A stretch of 64,000 nt of DNA from CAIOYC01 sp965277345. Its GTDB lineage: Bacteria > Pseudomonadota > Alphaproteobacteria > Caulobacterales > Caulobacteraceae. The DNA is taken from positions 930,001-994,000 of the forward strand of contig CBDICI010000004.1 in assembly GCA_965277345.1 (NCBI GenBank), written 5' to 3'. This document shows, one piece after another, positions 1-7,039 of the stretch (position 1 is the stretch's first letter; each line of letters starts with the position of its first letter). The notes beneath the pieces are model-generated. The model made no database searches. It was not told where the DNA came from and saw only the letters and a list, made by a program, of their open reading frames with translations. The position numbers and the translations under genes are program-made.

Positions 1-2
1 AT

Positions 3-500
3 CCGGGCCAGGTGCCGGCCATCCGGCTGCTGACCGCCGCGGCGCTGTACGGCGAGAGCGCGACGATCCCCGACCGCGATACCCGGCTGGCGCCCGTCGG
101 CCGCCTCGACAAGGACAGCCGCGGCCTCTTGCTGCTCTCCGACGACGGGGTGGTGGCCAAGGCGGTGATCGGTCCAGGCTCGGCGCTGGACAAGGAATAC
201 CGCGTGGCGGTGATGGGCGAACTCACCGACCGCAAGCTCGACCGGCTCCGCCACGGCCTGGAGCTCGACGATCGGGCGCTGAAGCCGGCGGAGGTGGAGC
301 TGATCTCCGAACAGCGCCTGCGCATAGTGCTGACCGAGGGTCGCAACCGCCAGATCCGCCGCATGTGCGAGCTTGTCGATCTCAAGGTCGTGGACCTGTT
401 TCGCGTGCGCGTCGGTCCGCTCACCCTCGGCGACATGCCTGAGGGCCGATGGCGGCCGCTGAGCGCCACTGAGCGCGCCGCCCTCATCGCCGCCGGATAG
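3..500 (+). CDS. 23S rRNA pseudouridine synthase, RsuA/RluB/RluF family (5' truncated)
   Basis: This is the C-terminal part of a pseudouridine synthase that converts a specific uridine in large-subunit rRNA to pseudouridine. The reading frame is open from the window edge, so the S4 RNA-binding domain and true start lie upstream. Visible hallmarks are the catalytic-Asp motif GRLDKDSRGLLLL and the late family motif RNRQIRRMCE. The remaining 160-odd residues cover most of the catalytic fold. The exact paralogue (RluB, RluE, RluF or RsuA) cannot be settled from this fragment; the LDKEY and GRWRPL segments look closest to RluF/RluB. The gene is followed by a heat-shock promoter region and has no operon partner here. 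Confidence 0.85.
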   Translation, partial: PGQVPAIRLLTAAALYGESATIPDRDTRLAPVGRLDKDSRGLLLLSDDGVVAKAVIGPGSALDKEYRVAVMGELTDRKLDRLRHGLELDDRALKPAEVELISEQRLRIVLTEGRNRQIRRMCELVDLKVVDLFRVRVGPLTLGDMPEGRWRPLSATERAALIAAG

Positions 501-522
501 CTTCCAGATAGCCACGGGCGCG

Positions 523-551
523 GTTGCAAATCCGGCGACCGCTTCCCATCT
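523..551 (+). promoter_or_regulatory. candidate heat-shock (sigma-32) promoter of the Hsp20 gene
   Basis: GTTGCAA (523-529) and TCCCATCT (544-551) are separated by 14 bases. They resemble the sigma-32 -35 element CTTGAAA and -10 element CCCCATNT. The pair lies about 90 bases upstream of an Hsp20 gene, where such a promoter is expected. It was identified by eye only; no transcription start is known. Confidence 0.5.
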
Positions 552-640
552 TAATGGTGCTTAGCCGGGGCTCGCGCCGCTCTTCGGGCGATATCCGGCA
601 AGGCGAAGTCGCTTGTAGCGAGGACTTGGCCGAGGTGACC

Positions 641-1075
641 ATGACGACGCGCACCATCGTGTTCGACAGCCCGTTCCTGCTCGGTTTCGAGCATACGCGT
701 CTCCTGATCGAGCGGGCCGCCAAGGCGGCGACGGAGACCTATCCTCCCTACAATGTCGAGCAACTGGCCGACGACCGGCTCCGGATCACCCTGGCGGTGG
801 CGGGCTTTTCGCCGGATCAGCTGCACGTGACGGTGGAAAGCCGCCAGCTGGTCGTCGCCGGACGGCGTGACCAGGAGGGCGGCGACCCGCGTCCCGACGG
901 CCAGGGTTACCTTCACCGGGGTATCGCGGCGCGCGGCTTCATGCGGACCTTCGTGCTGGCCGACGGCATGGAGGTGGAGGGCGCCACGCTCGAACACGGC
1001 CTGCTCCACGTGGATGTGGTGCGGCCCGAGCCCGAGCCTGTCGCCAGGCGTATTCCCATTCGCACGGCCAGCTGA
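641..1075 (+). CDS. Hsp20/alpha-crystallin small heat-shock protein
   Basis: This is an ATP-independent holdase that binds unfolding proteins in the cytoplasm. The 144-residue product has the usual Hsp20 layout: a short N-terminal arm containing FDSPFLLGFEHT, an alpha-crystallin domain (about residues 35-125, including RLRITLAVAGFSPDQLHV and the late HGLLHVDV strand), and a short tail. RRIPI near the C-terminus is the IxI-type anchor used for oligomer assembly. ATG 641 is chosen because the N-terminus then aligns with typical family members and a GAGG lies just upstream; the frame is open further upstream but without family-like residues. The downstream DUF1150 gene follows after 47 bases, as in many alphaproteobacteria. 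Confidence 0.92.
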   Translation: MTTRTIVFDSPFLLGFEHTRLLIERAAKAATETYPPYNVEQLADDRLRITLAVAGFSPDQLHVTVESRQLVVAGRRDQEGGDPRPDGQGYLHRGIAARGFMRTFVLADGMEVEGATLEHGLLHVDVVRPEPEPVARRIPIRTAS

Positions 1076-1122
1076 ACCATAGCGGTCCTGCGGAGTTCAT
1101 TGAAGGAAAGGAGGCGGTCATC

Positions 1123-1377
1123 ATGACGCCCCATCTGACTACGGAAGCATTCGCCGCCCTCGGGGGTCCGGACCTTGTCTATGTTCGACCAGTAAAGGCG
1201 TTCGAGGTCATGGCCGGAGCGCCCAAGGAGGCGCTGGAAAGCTTTGATCTACAGCCCGACCAGACACTTTATGCCGTGCACCGCGCCGACGGCGCGCGCA
1301 TCGCCGTGCTGACCGACCGCGACTCGGCCTACGCCGCGGCCGTGGCCAACGCGCTGGCGCCGGTTTCTGTTCACTAG
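1123..1377 (+). CDS. DUF1150 family protein
   Basis: This 84-residue protein matches the DUF1150 family, a small alphaproteobacterial family that is regularly encoded next to an Hsp20 gene. Recognisable features are the LGGPDLVYVRPV stretch near the N-terminus, then LYAVHRADGARIAVLTDRDSAYAAA in the second half. No catalytic motif is visible and the molecular role is unknown. Its position downstream of Hsp20 and upstream of a terminator suggests co-transcription and a stress-related role, which is inference. An AAGGAGG ribosome-binding site at about 1108-1114 supports the start. Confidence 0.85.
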   Translation: MTPHLTTEAFAALGGPDLVYVRPVKAFEVMAGAPKEALESFDLQPDQTLYAVHRADGARIAVLTDRDSAYAAAVANALAPVSVH

Positions 1378-1440
1378 GCGCCTGTCCCAACCTCCCATCT
1401 GGACATCCGCCCCGCGTTTCGGTAGAAGCCCGCCCTTCCG

Positions 1441-1480
1441 GAGCCCGCCCCTCGTTCGCCTTGGACGTGGCGGGCTCTTC
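1441..1480 (+). terminator. rho-independent terminator of the Hsp20-DUF1150 operon
   Basis: A 9-bp GC-rich stem (GAGCCCGCC at 1441-1449 pairing with GGCGGGCTC at 1469-1477) has a 19-base loop and is followed by the T-rich TTCCTT. It closes the Hsp20 operon and separates it from rpmE. Confidence 0.6.
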
Positions 1481-1536
1481 CTTGATTTGACGCTAGCCCA
1501 CAATCTTGTGCTGGCATTACCGGCAGGACGACGGCG

Positions 1537-1761
1537 ATGAAAAAAGAAGGCCACCCCGACTATCACTTCATCACCGTCACCATGACGGATGGAACCACCT
1601 ATCAGACGCGCTCCACCTACCAGAAGGAAGGCGCCGTGCTGAACCTGGACATCGACCCCAAGACCCACCCGGCGTGGACCGGTGGCAACCAGCAGCTGCT
1701 CGACCGTGGCGGGCGCGTGTCGCGCTTCAACGCCAAGTTCGGCGCCTTCACCCGCAAATAG
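1537..1761 (+). CDS. rpmE: 50S ribosomal protein L31 (bL31)
   Basis: The 74-residue product is bL31, a large-subunit protein at the inter-subunit bridge. It starts MKKEGHPDYHFITV and contains the family block TYQKEGAVLNLDIDPKTHP followed by HPAWTGG and a basic tail. The zinc-binding CxxC of C+ type L31 is absent, so this is the zinc-independent (C-) form usual in alphaproteobacteria. The gene stands alone, with a terminator directly behind it and gcrA convergent downstream. Confidence 0.95.
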   Translation: MKKEGHPDYHFITVTMTDGTTYQTRSTYQKEGAVLNLDIDPKTHPAWTGGNQQLLDRGGRVSRFNAKFGAFTRK

Positions 1762-1787
1762 AGCGATCGAGACTCTTCCATAAAACA

Positions 1788-1816
1788 GGCCGGCAGGGCG
1801 ATCCTGCCGGCCTTTT
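1788..1816. terminator. bidirectional terminator between rpmE and gcrA
   Basis: A perfect 10-bp stem, GGCCGGCAGG (1788-1797) with CCTGCCGGCC (1803-1812), has a 5-base loop and is followed by TTTT on the plus strand. On the minus strand the same stem is followed by TGTTTTA. It can therefore serve both rpmE and the convergent gcrA. Confidence 0.85.
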
Positions 1817-1856
1817 GCATATCAGGCGTCCAAGCGGAGGCCGTAGATAAGAGTGC

Positions 1857-2369
1857 TCAGATGTAACGGCGCAGCGACCGGGTGAGTTCGGACGCGCCGG
1901 AACGGCTCCCCTTCTTCACCGCCGGCTGGTAGGCCACGCGGGCGTGTTCCAGGCAGTAGGGGCCGTCCTGGCCCGTACGGCGGCCGCAGAAGCTGAAGCC
2001 GTCGGAGGAGGGATCGCCGATCGGCCACTTGCACATATGGGCGCCGAGGGTCAGCACCGTGGCCGAGCCCGGCTGCTCGATCCGGTGGATCGGCTCGGGC
2101 AGGGTCTGCACCGGCGCGGCCACGGGGCGGCGGATCACCGTCGGGGCGGGTTGTGCGGGGCGGGCGACGCGCTGCGGCTTGAAGACGGGACGGGCCGGCT
2201 GCGACGGGGTGGCGCGGCCGGAGAGGCCAAGCCGGTGCACTTTGCCGATCACCGCATTGCGGGTGACCCCGCCGAGCTGCTTGGCGATCTGGCTGGCGGA
2301 AAGCCCATCCAGCCACAGCTTTTTCAGCGTGGTCACGCGATCATCTGTCCAACCCGTCGACGTATCCAT
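1857..2369 (-). CDS. gcrA: GcrA cell-cycle regulator
   Basis: GcrA is a Caulobacter-type master regulator that works with sigma-70 RNA polymerase at promoters carrying CcrM-methylated GANTC sites. The 170-residue product has the typical N-terminal DNA-binding region (WTDDRVTTLKKLWLDGLSA, then SQIAKQLGG and NAVIGKVHRLGLSGRA), a proline- and arginine-rich linker, and the conserved C-terminal sigma-interaction block containing CKWPIGDP, FCGRRT and YCLEHARVAYQP. ATG 2369 places the tryptophan motif seven residues from the start; an upstream in-frame GTG at 2417 would add 16 unconserved residues. A pair of direct repeats and a GANTC site (2505-2509) lie upstream. The presence of gcrA is strong evidence for an alphaproteobacterium with a CcrM/GcrA cell-cycle circuit. 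Confidence 0.93.
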   Translation of the reverse strand: MDTSTGWTDDRVTTLKKLWLDGLSASQIAKQLGGVTRNAVIGKVHRLGLSGRATPSQPARPVFKPQRVARPAQPAPTVIRRPVAAPVQTLPEPIHRIEQPGSATVLTLGAHMCKWPIGDPSSDGFSFCGRRTGQDGPYCLEHARVAYQPAVKKGSRSGASELTRSLRRYI

Positions 2370-2388
2370 GGTCGAATGCTCCTGGCTG

Positions 2389-2444
2389 CCTCTAGATATA
2401 GTGCTGATCGGCCCCACAGCCCGTCAGCAGCCTCTAGATACAGT
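2389..2444 (-). repeat. pair of 14-bp direct repeats upstream of gcrA
   Basis: CCTCTAGATATAGT (2389-2402) and CCTCTAGATACAGT (2431-2444) differ at one base and lie 42 bp apart, about four helical turns. They occupy the likely promoter and leader region of gcrA. They could bind a regulator or mark duplicated promoter sequence; their function is unknown. Confidence 0.6.
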
Positions 2445-2577
2445 ATCCCAAAGTGCGGGAGCCACAATAGGCGCCATACGGTTCTCCACAGCCATCTAAA
2501 TGTTGAATCGTCGCGGGGCCGGGGCTGTGGCGCGGCGCCCGGTTGCGAAACGGTGCGACGCGACGCATATCAGGCGC

Positions 2578-3438
2578 ATGACCCTCGCCCTCGACACCCC
2601 GCCGGCCCCGCTCCCCGCCTCGACCCCCGGCCCGGCCTACCGCACGCGCGCGGTAGTCGAGCCGCGCCACTACAGCGGGGTGAACTGGGAAGGACTGAAG
2701 ACCCTGTACCTCAAGGAGGTGAAGCGGTTCTGGAAGGTGGGGATGCAGACGGTGTTCGCGCCCGTCGTCACCACCCTGCTCTACATGATGGTGTTCGTGG
2801 TCGCCATGCGCGGCGCGCGGCCCACGGCGGCGGCTAGCTTCGGCGAGTTCGTGGGTCCCGGGCTGATCATGATGTCGATCCTGAACAACGCCTTCGCCAA
2901 TGCGTCGTCCTCGCTGCTGCAGGCCAAGATCATGGGCACCTCGCCCGATTTCCTCACCCCGCCCCTGTCGGCGTTCGAGCAGACGGCGGGGTTTGGCCTC
3001 GGCGCCGCCACGCGTGGGCTGTTTGTGGGGCTGGTCACGGCGGTGGCGGTGTGGCCGTTCTCGCACTACCACTTCGCCCATCTCTGGGCGGCGCTCTATT
3101 TCGGCTTCATGGGCTCGCTGCTCCTCGGCCTCGTCGGCATGTGGACCGGCATTTGGGCGGAGAAGTTCGACCATCTGGCTTCGGTGACCAATTTCGTGGT
3201 CATGCCGCTGACCTTCCTGTCCGGGACCTTCTACTCGGTGGACCGCCTGCCCGAGCCGTTCCGCTCGATCAGCCACTTCAACCCGCTGTTCTATCTGATC
3301 GACGGGTTCCGCTATGGCTTCCTCGGCACGGCGGCGAGCAACATCGCCGTGGGGGTGGTGGTGTCCGGCGTCCTGACCCTGGCCCTGGCGATCGTGAACT
3401 GGTGGCTGTTCAAGATCGGCTGGCGGCTCAAGACCTGA
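2578..3438 (+). CDS. ABC-2 type transporter permease
   Basis: This 286-residue integral membrane protein is the permease half of an ABC-2 type exporter, the family that moves polysaccharides, lipids or drugs outward. An N-terminal cytoplasmic segment (about residues 1-60) is followed by six hydrophobic segments. The family signature region is FVGPGLIMMSILNNAFANAS, and PLTFLSGTFYSVDRLPEPF is the conserved late loop. ATG 2578 is chosen over an upstream in-frame ATG at 2500 because the extra 26 residues are arginine-rich and family-unlike. No ATPase gene is adjacent, so the nucleotide-binding partner must be encoded elsewhere. The substrate cannot be inferred. Confidence 0.85.
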   Translation: MTLALDTPPAPLPASTPGPAYRTRAVVEPRHYSGVNWEGLKTLYLKEVKRFWKVGMQTVFAPVVTTLLYMMVFVVAMRGARPTAAASFGEFVGPGLIMMSILNNAFANASSSLLQAKIMGTSPDFLTPPLSAFEQTAGFGLGAATRGLFVGLVTAVAVWPFSHYHFAHLWAALYFGFMGSLLLGLVGMWTGIWAEKFDHLASVTNFVVMPLTFLSGTFYSVDRLPEPFRSISHFNPLFYLIDGFRYGFLGTAASNIAVGVVVSGVLTLALAIVNWWLFKIGWRLKT

Positions 3439-3582
3439 GCTCGAACGTCCGGGCGCGACCGGTGTCACCCAAGTGATGTTGACGTTCCGGACCCTTTGCC
3501 GCAAAAGCGCCGCTTCCACTCCGGACCCGCACTGACGATCAGGCGGGGCAGCCGGGGTGTTTCGCATTTGGAGGGCTGCGCG

Positions 3583-4833
3583 ATGGCGGCTCCTGAAACC
3601 GCGGCGACCGCCGTTCCCGTCCCCGACGATCATCTGATGGGCGTCTATGCCCGCGCCGACCTGGCTTTCGAGCGCGGCCGAGGCGTGCGCCTCTACACCG
3701 CCGCGGGCGAAGCCTATCTGGACGCCATGGCCGGCATCGCGGTGAACGCGCTCGGCCACGCCCATCCGGCCCTGGTCAAGGCGCTGGAGACCCAGGGCGA
3801 GAAGCTGTGGCACGTGTCCAACATCTTCCGCATCCCCGACCAGGAGGCGCTGGCCACACGGCTGTGCGAGATCAGCTTCGCCGACGTTTGCTTCATGACC
3901 AATTCGGGGACGGAGGCGGTGGAGTGCGCGTTGAAGACCGCGCGCAAGTTCCACGCCGCGGGCGGCCAGCCGGAGCGGATCGACGTGATCGCCTTCGACG
4001 GCTCGTTCCACGGGCGGAGCTATGCGGCGGTGAATGCGGCGGGCAATCCGAGCTATGTGGCCGGGTTCGGCCCGCCGCTCCCCGGATTCGTCCACCTGGC
4101 CTGGGGCGACCACGCGGCGCTGAAGGCCGCCGCCGCCGCGCCCACCGCCGCCGCCATCATCATTGAGCCGGTGCAGGGCGAGGGCGGCGCCCGCTCGCTG
4201 CCCACCGAATGCCTGCGCGGCCTGCGCCAGCTCTGCGACCAGCACGGCCTGCTTCTGATTTATGACGAGATCCAGTGCGGCCTTGGCCGGACCGGCCGGC
4301 TGTTCGCCTACGAATGGGCCTCGCCCGAGGGCGATCCCCACGCCTATGCGCCGGACATCATGTGTCTGGCCAAGGCGCTCGGCGGCGGCTTTCCGGTCGG
4401 CGCCTGCCTGGCGACGGCGCAGGCGGCCAGGGGCATGGTTCCCGGCGCCCACGGCTCCACCTACGGCGGTAACCCGCTGGCCATGGCGGTGGCCCGCGCC
4501 GCGCTCGGCGAGATCGCCACCCCGGCCATGATGGAGCACGTGCGCGATGTCGCCGGCTATCTGACCCAGCAGCTCGAGGGGTTGAAGGCGCGTCATCCGG
4601 ACGTGATCGAGGATATTCGCGGCAAGGGCCTGCTGGTGGGGATCAAGCTGAAGCCCAACAACCGCACCTTCATGCAGTGGGCCCGGGACGAGCGGCTGCT
4701 CATCGCCGGCGGCGGCGACAACTGCGTCCGTCTGCTCCCTGCCCTGATCATCACCCGCGAGGAGATCCGCGAGGTGGTCGAGGCGCTGGACCGGGTGTGC
4801 GAACGGGCCCGGACCGAGGCGCAGGCGGCATGA
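3583..4833 (+). CDS. argD: acetylornithine aminotransferase
   Basis: ArgD is a PLP-dependent transaminase that makes N-acetylornithine from N-acetylglutamate semialdehyde in arginine synthesis; it can also act in the lysine/DAP pathway. The 416-residue product is of normal class III length. Visible motifs are FMTNSGTEAVECALKTAR near residue 110, the cofactor-binding LIYDEIQCGLGRTG, and the PLP lysine in LAKALGGGFPVG (about K264). ATG 3583 has GGAGGG seven bases upstream. The stop codon overlaps the argF start (ATGA), so the two genes are translationally coupled, as is common in alphaproteobacteria. Confidence 0.95.
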   Translation: MAAPETAATAVPVPDDHLMGVYARADLAFERGRGVRLYTAAGEAYLDAMAGIAVNALGHAHPALVKALETQGEKLWHVSNIFRIPDQEALATRLCEISFADVCFMTNSGTEAVECALKTARKFHAAGGQPERIDVIAFDGSFHGRSYAAVNAAGNPSYVAGFGPPLPGFVHLAWGDHAALKAAAAAPTAAAIIIEPVQGEGGARSLPTECLRGLRQLCDQHGLLLIYDEIQCGLGRTGRLFAYEWASPEGDPHAYAPDIMCLAKALGGGFPVGACLATAQAARGMVPGAHGSTYGGNPLAMAVARAALGEIATPAMMEHVRDVAGYLTQQLEGLKARHPDVIEDIRGKGLLVGIKLKPNNRTFMQWARDERLLIAGGGDNCVRLLPALIITREEIREVVEALDRVCERARTEAQAA

Positions 4834-5777
4834 CGCCGCCCGCTCCGAAGGACGTGCGCCACTTCCTCGACCTGTGGCGGCTGGACGGCGCCACGATCCG
4901 CGCCCTGCTGGACGAGGCGGCGCGGCGCAAGGCCGCCCGCACCGGCTGGCCCACGGGCAAGGTGGACGCCGACGCCCCGGCGCGGGACCGCACCCTGGCG
5001 ATGATTTTCGAGAAGAACAGCACGCGAACCCGTTTCTCCTTCGACGCCGCCATCCGCCAGCTCGGCGGTCAGGCCATCATCGCCAATGCCGGCGACATGC
5101 AGCTCGGCCGAGGCGAGCCGGTGGAGGACACCGCGCGGGTGCTGTCGCGCATGGTCGACCTCGTCATGATCCGCGCCCATCGCCACGAGGAGGTGGAGCG
5201 CTTCGCCCAGGCCGCCGCCGTGCCGGTGATCAACGGCCTGACCGACCGGGGCCATCCCTGCCAGATCCTGGCCGACCTGATGACCTTCGAGGCCCATCGC
5301 GGGCCGGTGGAGGGGCGGACGCTGGCCTGGATCGGCGACGGCAACAATGTCTGCGCCAGCCTGATCCACGCGGCGGGCAAGCTCGGCTTCACCCTGCGCG
5401 TCGCCACCCCGGCCGCCTATCATCCCGACCTGCTCGACCTCGCCCGCGCCGGCAATGCGGGGACGATCGAACTCGGTCACGACGCCCGCGCCGCGGCGGA
5501 GGGGGCGGATGCGGTGTTCACCGACACCTGGGTCTCCATGGGCGACACCGACCACGACGAACGGATGGAGGCGCTGGAGCCCTTCCAGGTGGACGAGGCG
5601 CTGATGGCGCTCGCCGCCAGCGATGCGGTCTTCCTGCACTGCCTGCCCGCCCACCGCGGCGAAGAGGTCACCGACGCGGTGATCGACGGTCCCCAGTCGC
5701 TGATCTGGGAGGAGGCGGAAAACCGCATCCACGCCCAGAAGGCCGTGATCGCCTGGTGCCTCGGCGGCGTGTGCTGA
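4830..5777 (+). CDS. argF: ornithine carbamoyltransferase
   Basis: ArgF condenses ornithine with carbamoyl phosphate to give citrulline in the cytoplasm. The 315-residue product carries the carbamoyl-phosphate motif STRTR (in FEKNSTRTRFSF), the RGHPCQILADL motif, the ornithine-binding region DTWVSMGD and the catalytic FLHCLPAHRGEE. It starts at an ATG overlapping the argD stop by four bases. In several Caulobacterales argDF is followed by hslO; here hslO lies far away at about 35-36 kb and a 697-bp repeat-rich gap follows instead. Confidence 0.95.
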   Translation: MTPPAPKDVRHFLDLWRLDGATIRALLDEAARRKAARTGWPTGKVDADAPARDRTLAMIFEKNSTRTRFSFDAAIRQLGGQAIIANAGDMQLGRGEPVEDTARVLSRMVDLVMIRAHRHEEVERFAQAAAVPVINGLTDRGHPCQILADLMTFEAHRGPVEGRTLAWIGDGNNVCASLIHAAGKLGFTLRVATPAAYHPDLLDLARAGNAGTIELGHDARAAAEGADAVFTDTWVSMGDTDHDERMEALEPFQVDEALMALAASDAVFLHCLPAHRGEEVTDAVIDGPQSLIWEEAENRIHAQKAVIAWCLGGVC

Positions 5778-6474
5778 TCTTGTCTCCTCCCCCTCGCAGA
5801 GGGGGAGGGGGACCGCCCGAAGGGTGGTGGAGGGGGCTGCGGCGCCCTGTCCGGTTATCGTCGCGCCGCCCCCTCCGTCACGGCGGGTATTCCCGCCGCG
5901 CCACCTCCCCCGGCTGCGCGGGGGAGGAGAAGACGTGCGTCATCGGCCTCTGCCGGTGGGGGCGAGGGTGGGGAGGTGGGCGGAGCGCCCGGGTCGCTGC
6001 CCGGAGGTACCGTGATGTAGGCGCCGAGGAGTTTCGGCAGGGACTGAACGGCTCCGCGCGGCTGTTTGGGATCGGCAGGCGTTCGCGCACGGGCTTGCAA
6101 CTTAGGCCCTGACGTACGGCCCCGCCGGCAGGCCCGTCCACTCTTGGCATGGACGGGACAGGCGAGTTGTGACCTCGACCCTTGGACCGACCGCTCTTGC
6201 GAGACGGCGGGCCACGACCCTGCTCAACCGCATCCCCCCCGCCCTCGAGAGCCGGATCCAAGGCCCTCCCCGTGCGATGGAGACACCTCCAGCATAGGAG
6301 ACGGCGCAGGTCGGTCGGATAAGTCCACCCCTCTCCCGCCCGGCGGGGGCGGGAAAAGCGAGCCCCGCAAGGGCGAGCGAGGGGTGAGGGCGATAGCTTG
6401 TCCCCGGGATATCCGGGCGCTGTATCACCCGTTCCCCTCACCCCGGCCCTCTCCCCTGGGAGAGGGGGCGCGGC
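5778..6474. repeat. repeat-rich intergenic region (697 bp) with G/C palindromes
   Basis: No credible gene is seen here. The region holds several short GC-rich inverted repeats of the type CCTCCCCC...GGGGGAGG (about 5786-5813 and 5906-5930) and CCTCTCCC...GGGAGAGG (about 6450-6470), plus a hairpin with arms CCCGTCCA and TGGACGGG near 6134-6158. Similar palindromes recur near 28.8, 35.1 and 40.0-40.2 kb. They look like a family of REP-like intergenic elements and may act as terminators or mRNA 3'-end structures for argDF and the convergent FKBP gene. Confidence 0.55.
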
Positions 6475-7029
6475 CTAGCCGTTCGCGACGCCGCCGGGGG
6501 CGCCGGCGGGGAGGACGCCGAGGAGTTCGATCTTGAACACCAGCACCGCGTTCGGCGGGATTACGCCGCCGGCGCCGCGCGCGCCATAGCCGAGCTTGGA
6601 GGGCAGGTAGATGTACCAGACGTCGCCCACGTGCATCATGGGCAGCGCCTCCATCCAGCCCGGCACCAGGCCGTCGAGCGGCATCACCGCCGGCTGGCCG
6701 GTCTTGTCGGTGCTGTCGAACACCTCCCCAGACAGCAGCGTGCCCACATAGTTGATCTTGATCTCATCGCCCTTCTTGGGGCTGGCCCCGCCGGGCGGAC
6801 CCGAGCGCACCACCTTGTATTGCAGACCGTCCGGCAGGGTCCTGACCCCCGCCTCCTTGGCGTTGCCGGCCAGGAACTTGGCTCCGTCGGGCGTGTCCTT
6901 GGCCGAGAAGGTGTGCTGGGCCGGGTCTTTCGGATGGCAGGCGGCGAGGGCGCCGATCAGGGCGAGGCCCATTACGGCGCGGGCCAGTCCGGCGCGGGCG
7001 ATCGGCGGCAGGGACGACGACGGGCGCAT
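6475..7029 (-). CDS. FKBP-type peptidyl-prolyl isomerase, lipoprotein
   Basis: This is a periplasmic, membrane-anchored folding helper that isomerises X-Pro bonds. The N-terminus is a lipoprotein signal: a hydrophobic stretch ending in LAAC, with the lipidated Cys at about residue 31. The FKBP domain fills residues 75-175 and shows KKGDEIKINYVGTLLSGEVF DS, then LDGLVPGWMEALPMM and IPPNAVLVFKIELL, all typical of the family. The total length of 184 residues is normal for a single-domain exported FKBP. It begins ten bases after the ilvA stop, so the two are probably co-transcribed even though their functions are unrelated. Confidence 0.9.
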   Translation of the reverse strand: MRPSSSLPPIARAGLARAVMGLALIGALAACHPKDPAQHTFSAKDTPDGAKFLAGNAKEAGVRTLPDGLQYKVVRSGPPGGASPKKGDEIKINYVGTLLSGEVFDSTDKTGQPAVMPLDGLVPGWMEALPMMHVGDVWYIYLPSKLGYGARGAGGVIPPNAVLVFKIELLGVLPAGAPGGVANG

Positions 7030-7039
7030 GGCGGGTCTC

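Noticed and set aside
2434..4596. 720-codon open frame on the minus strand across the permease and argD genes
   Set aside because: It is a shadow of argD and the ABC-2 permease: composition is rich in Arg, Gly, His and Ala without domains, and both plus-strand genes are certain.
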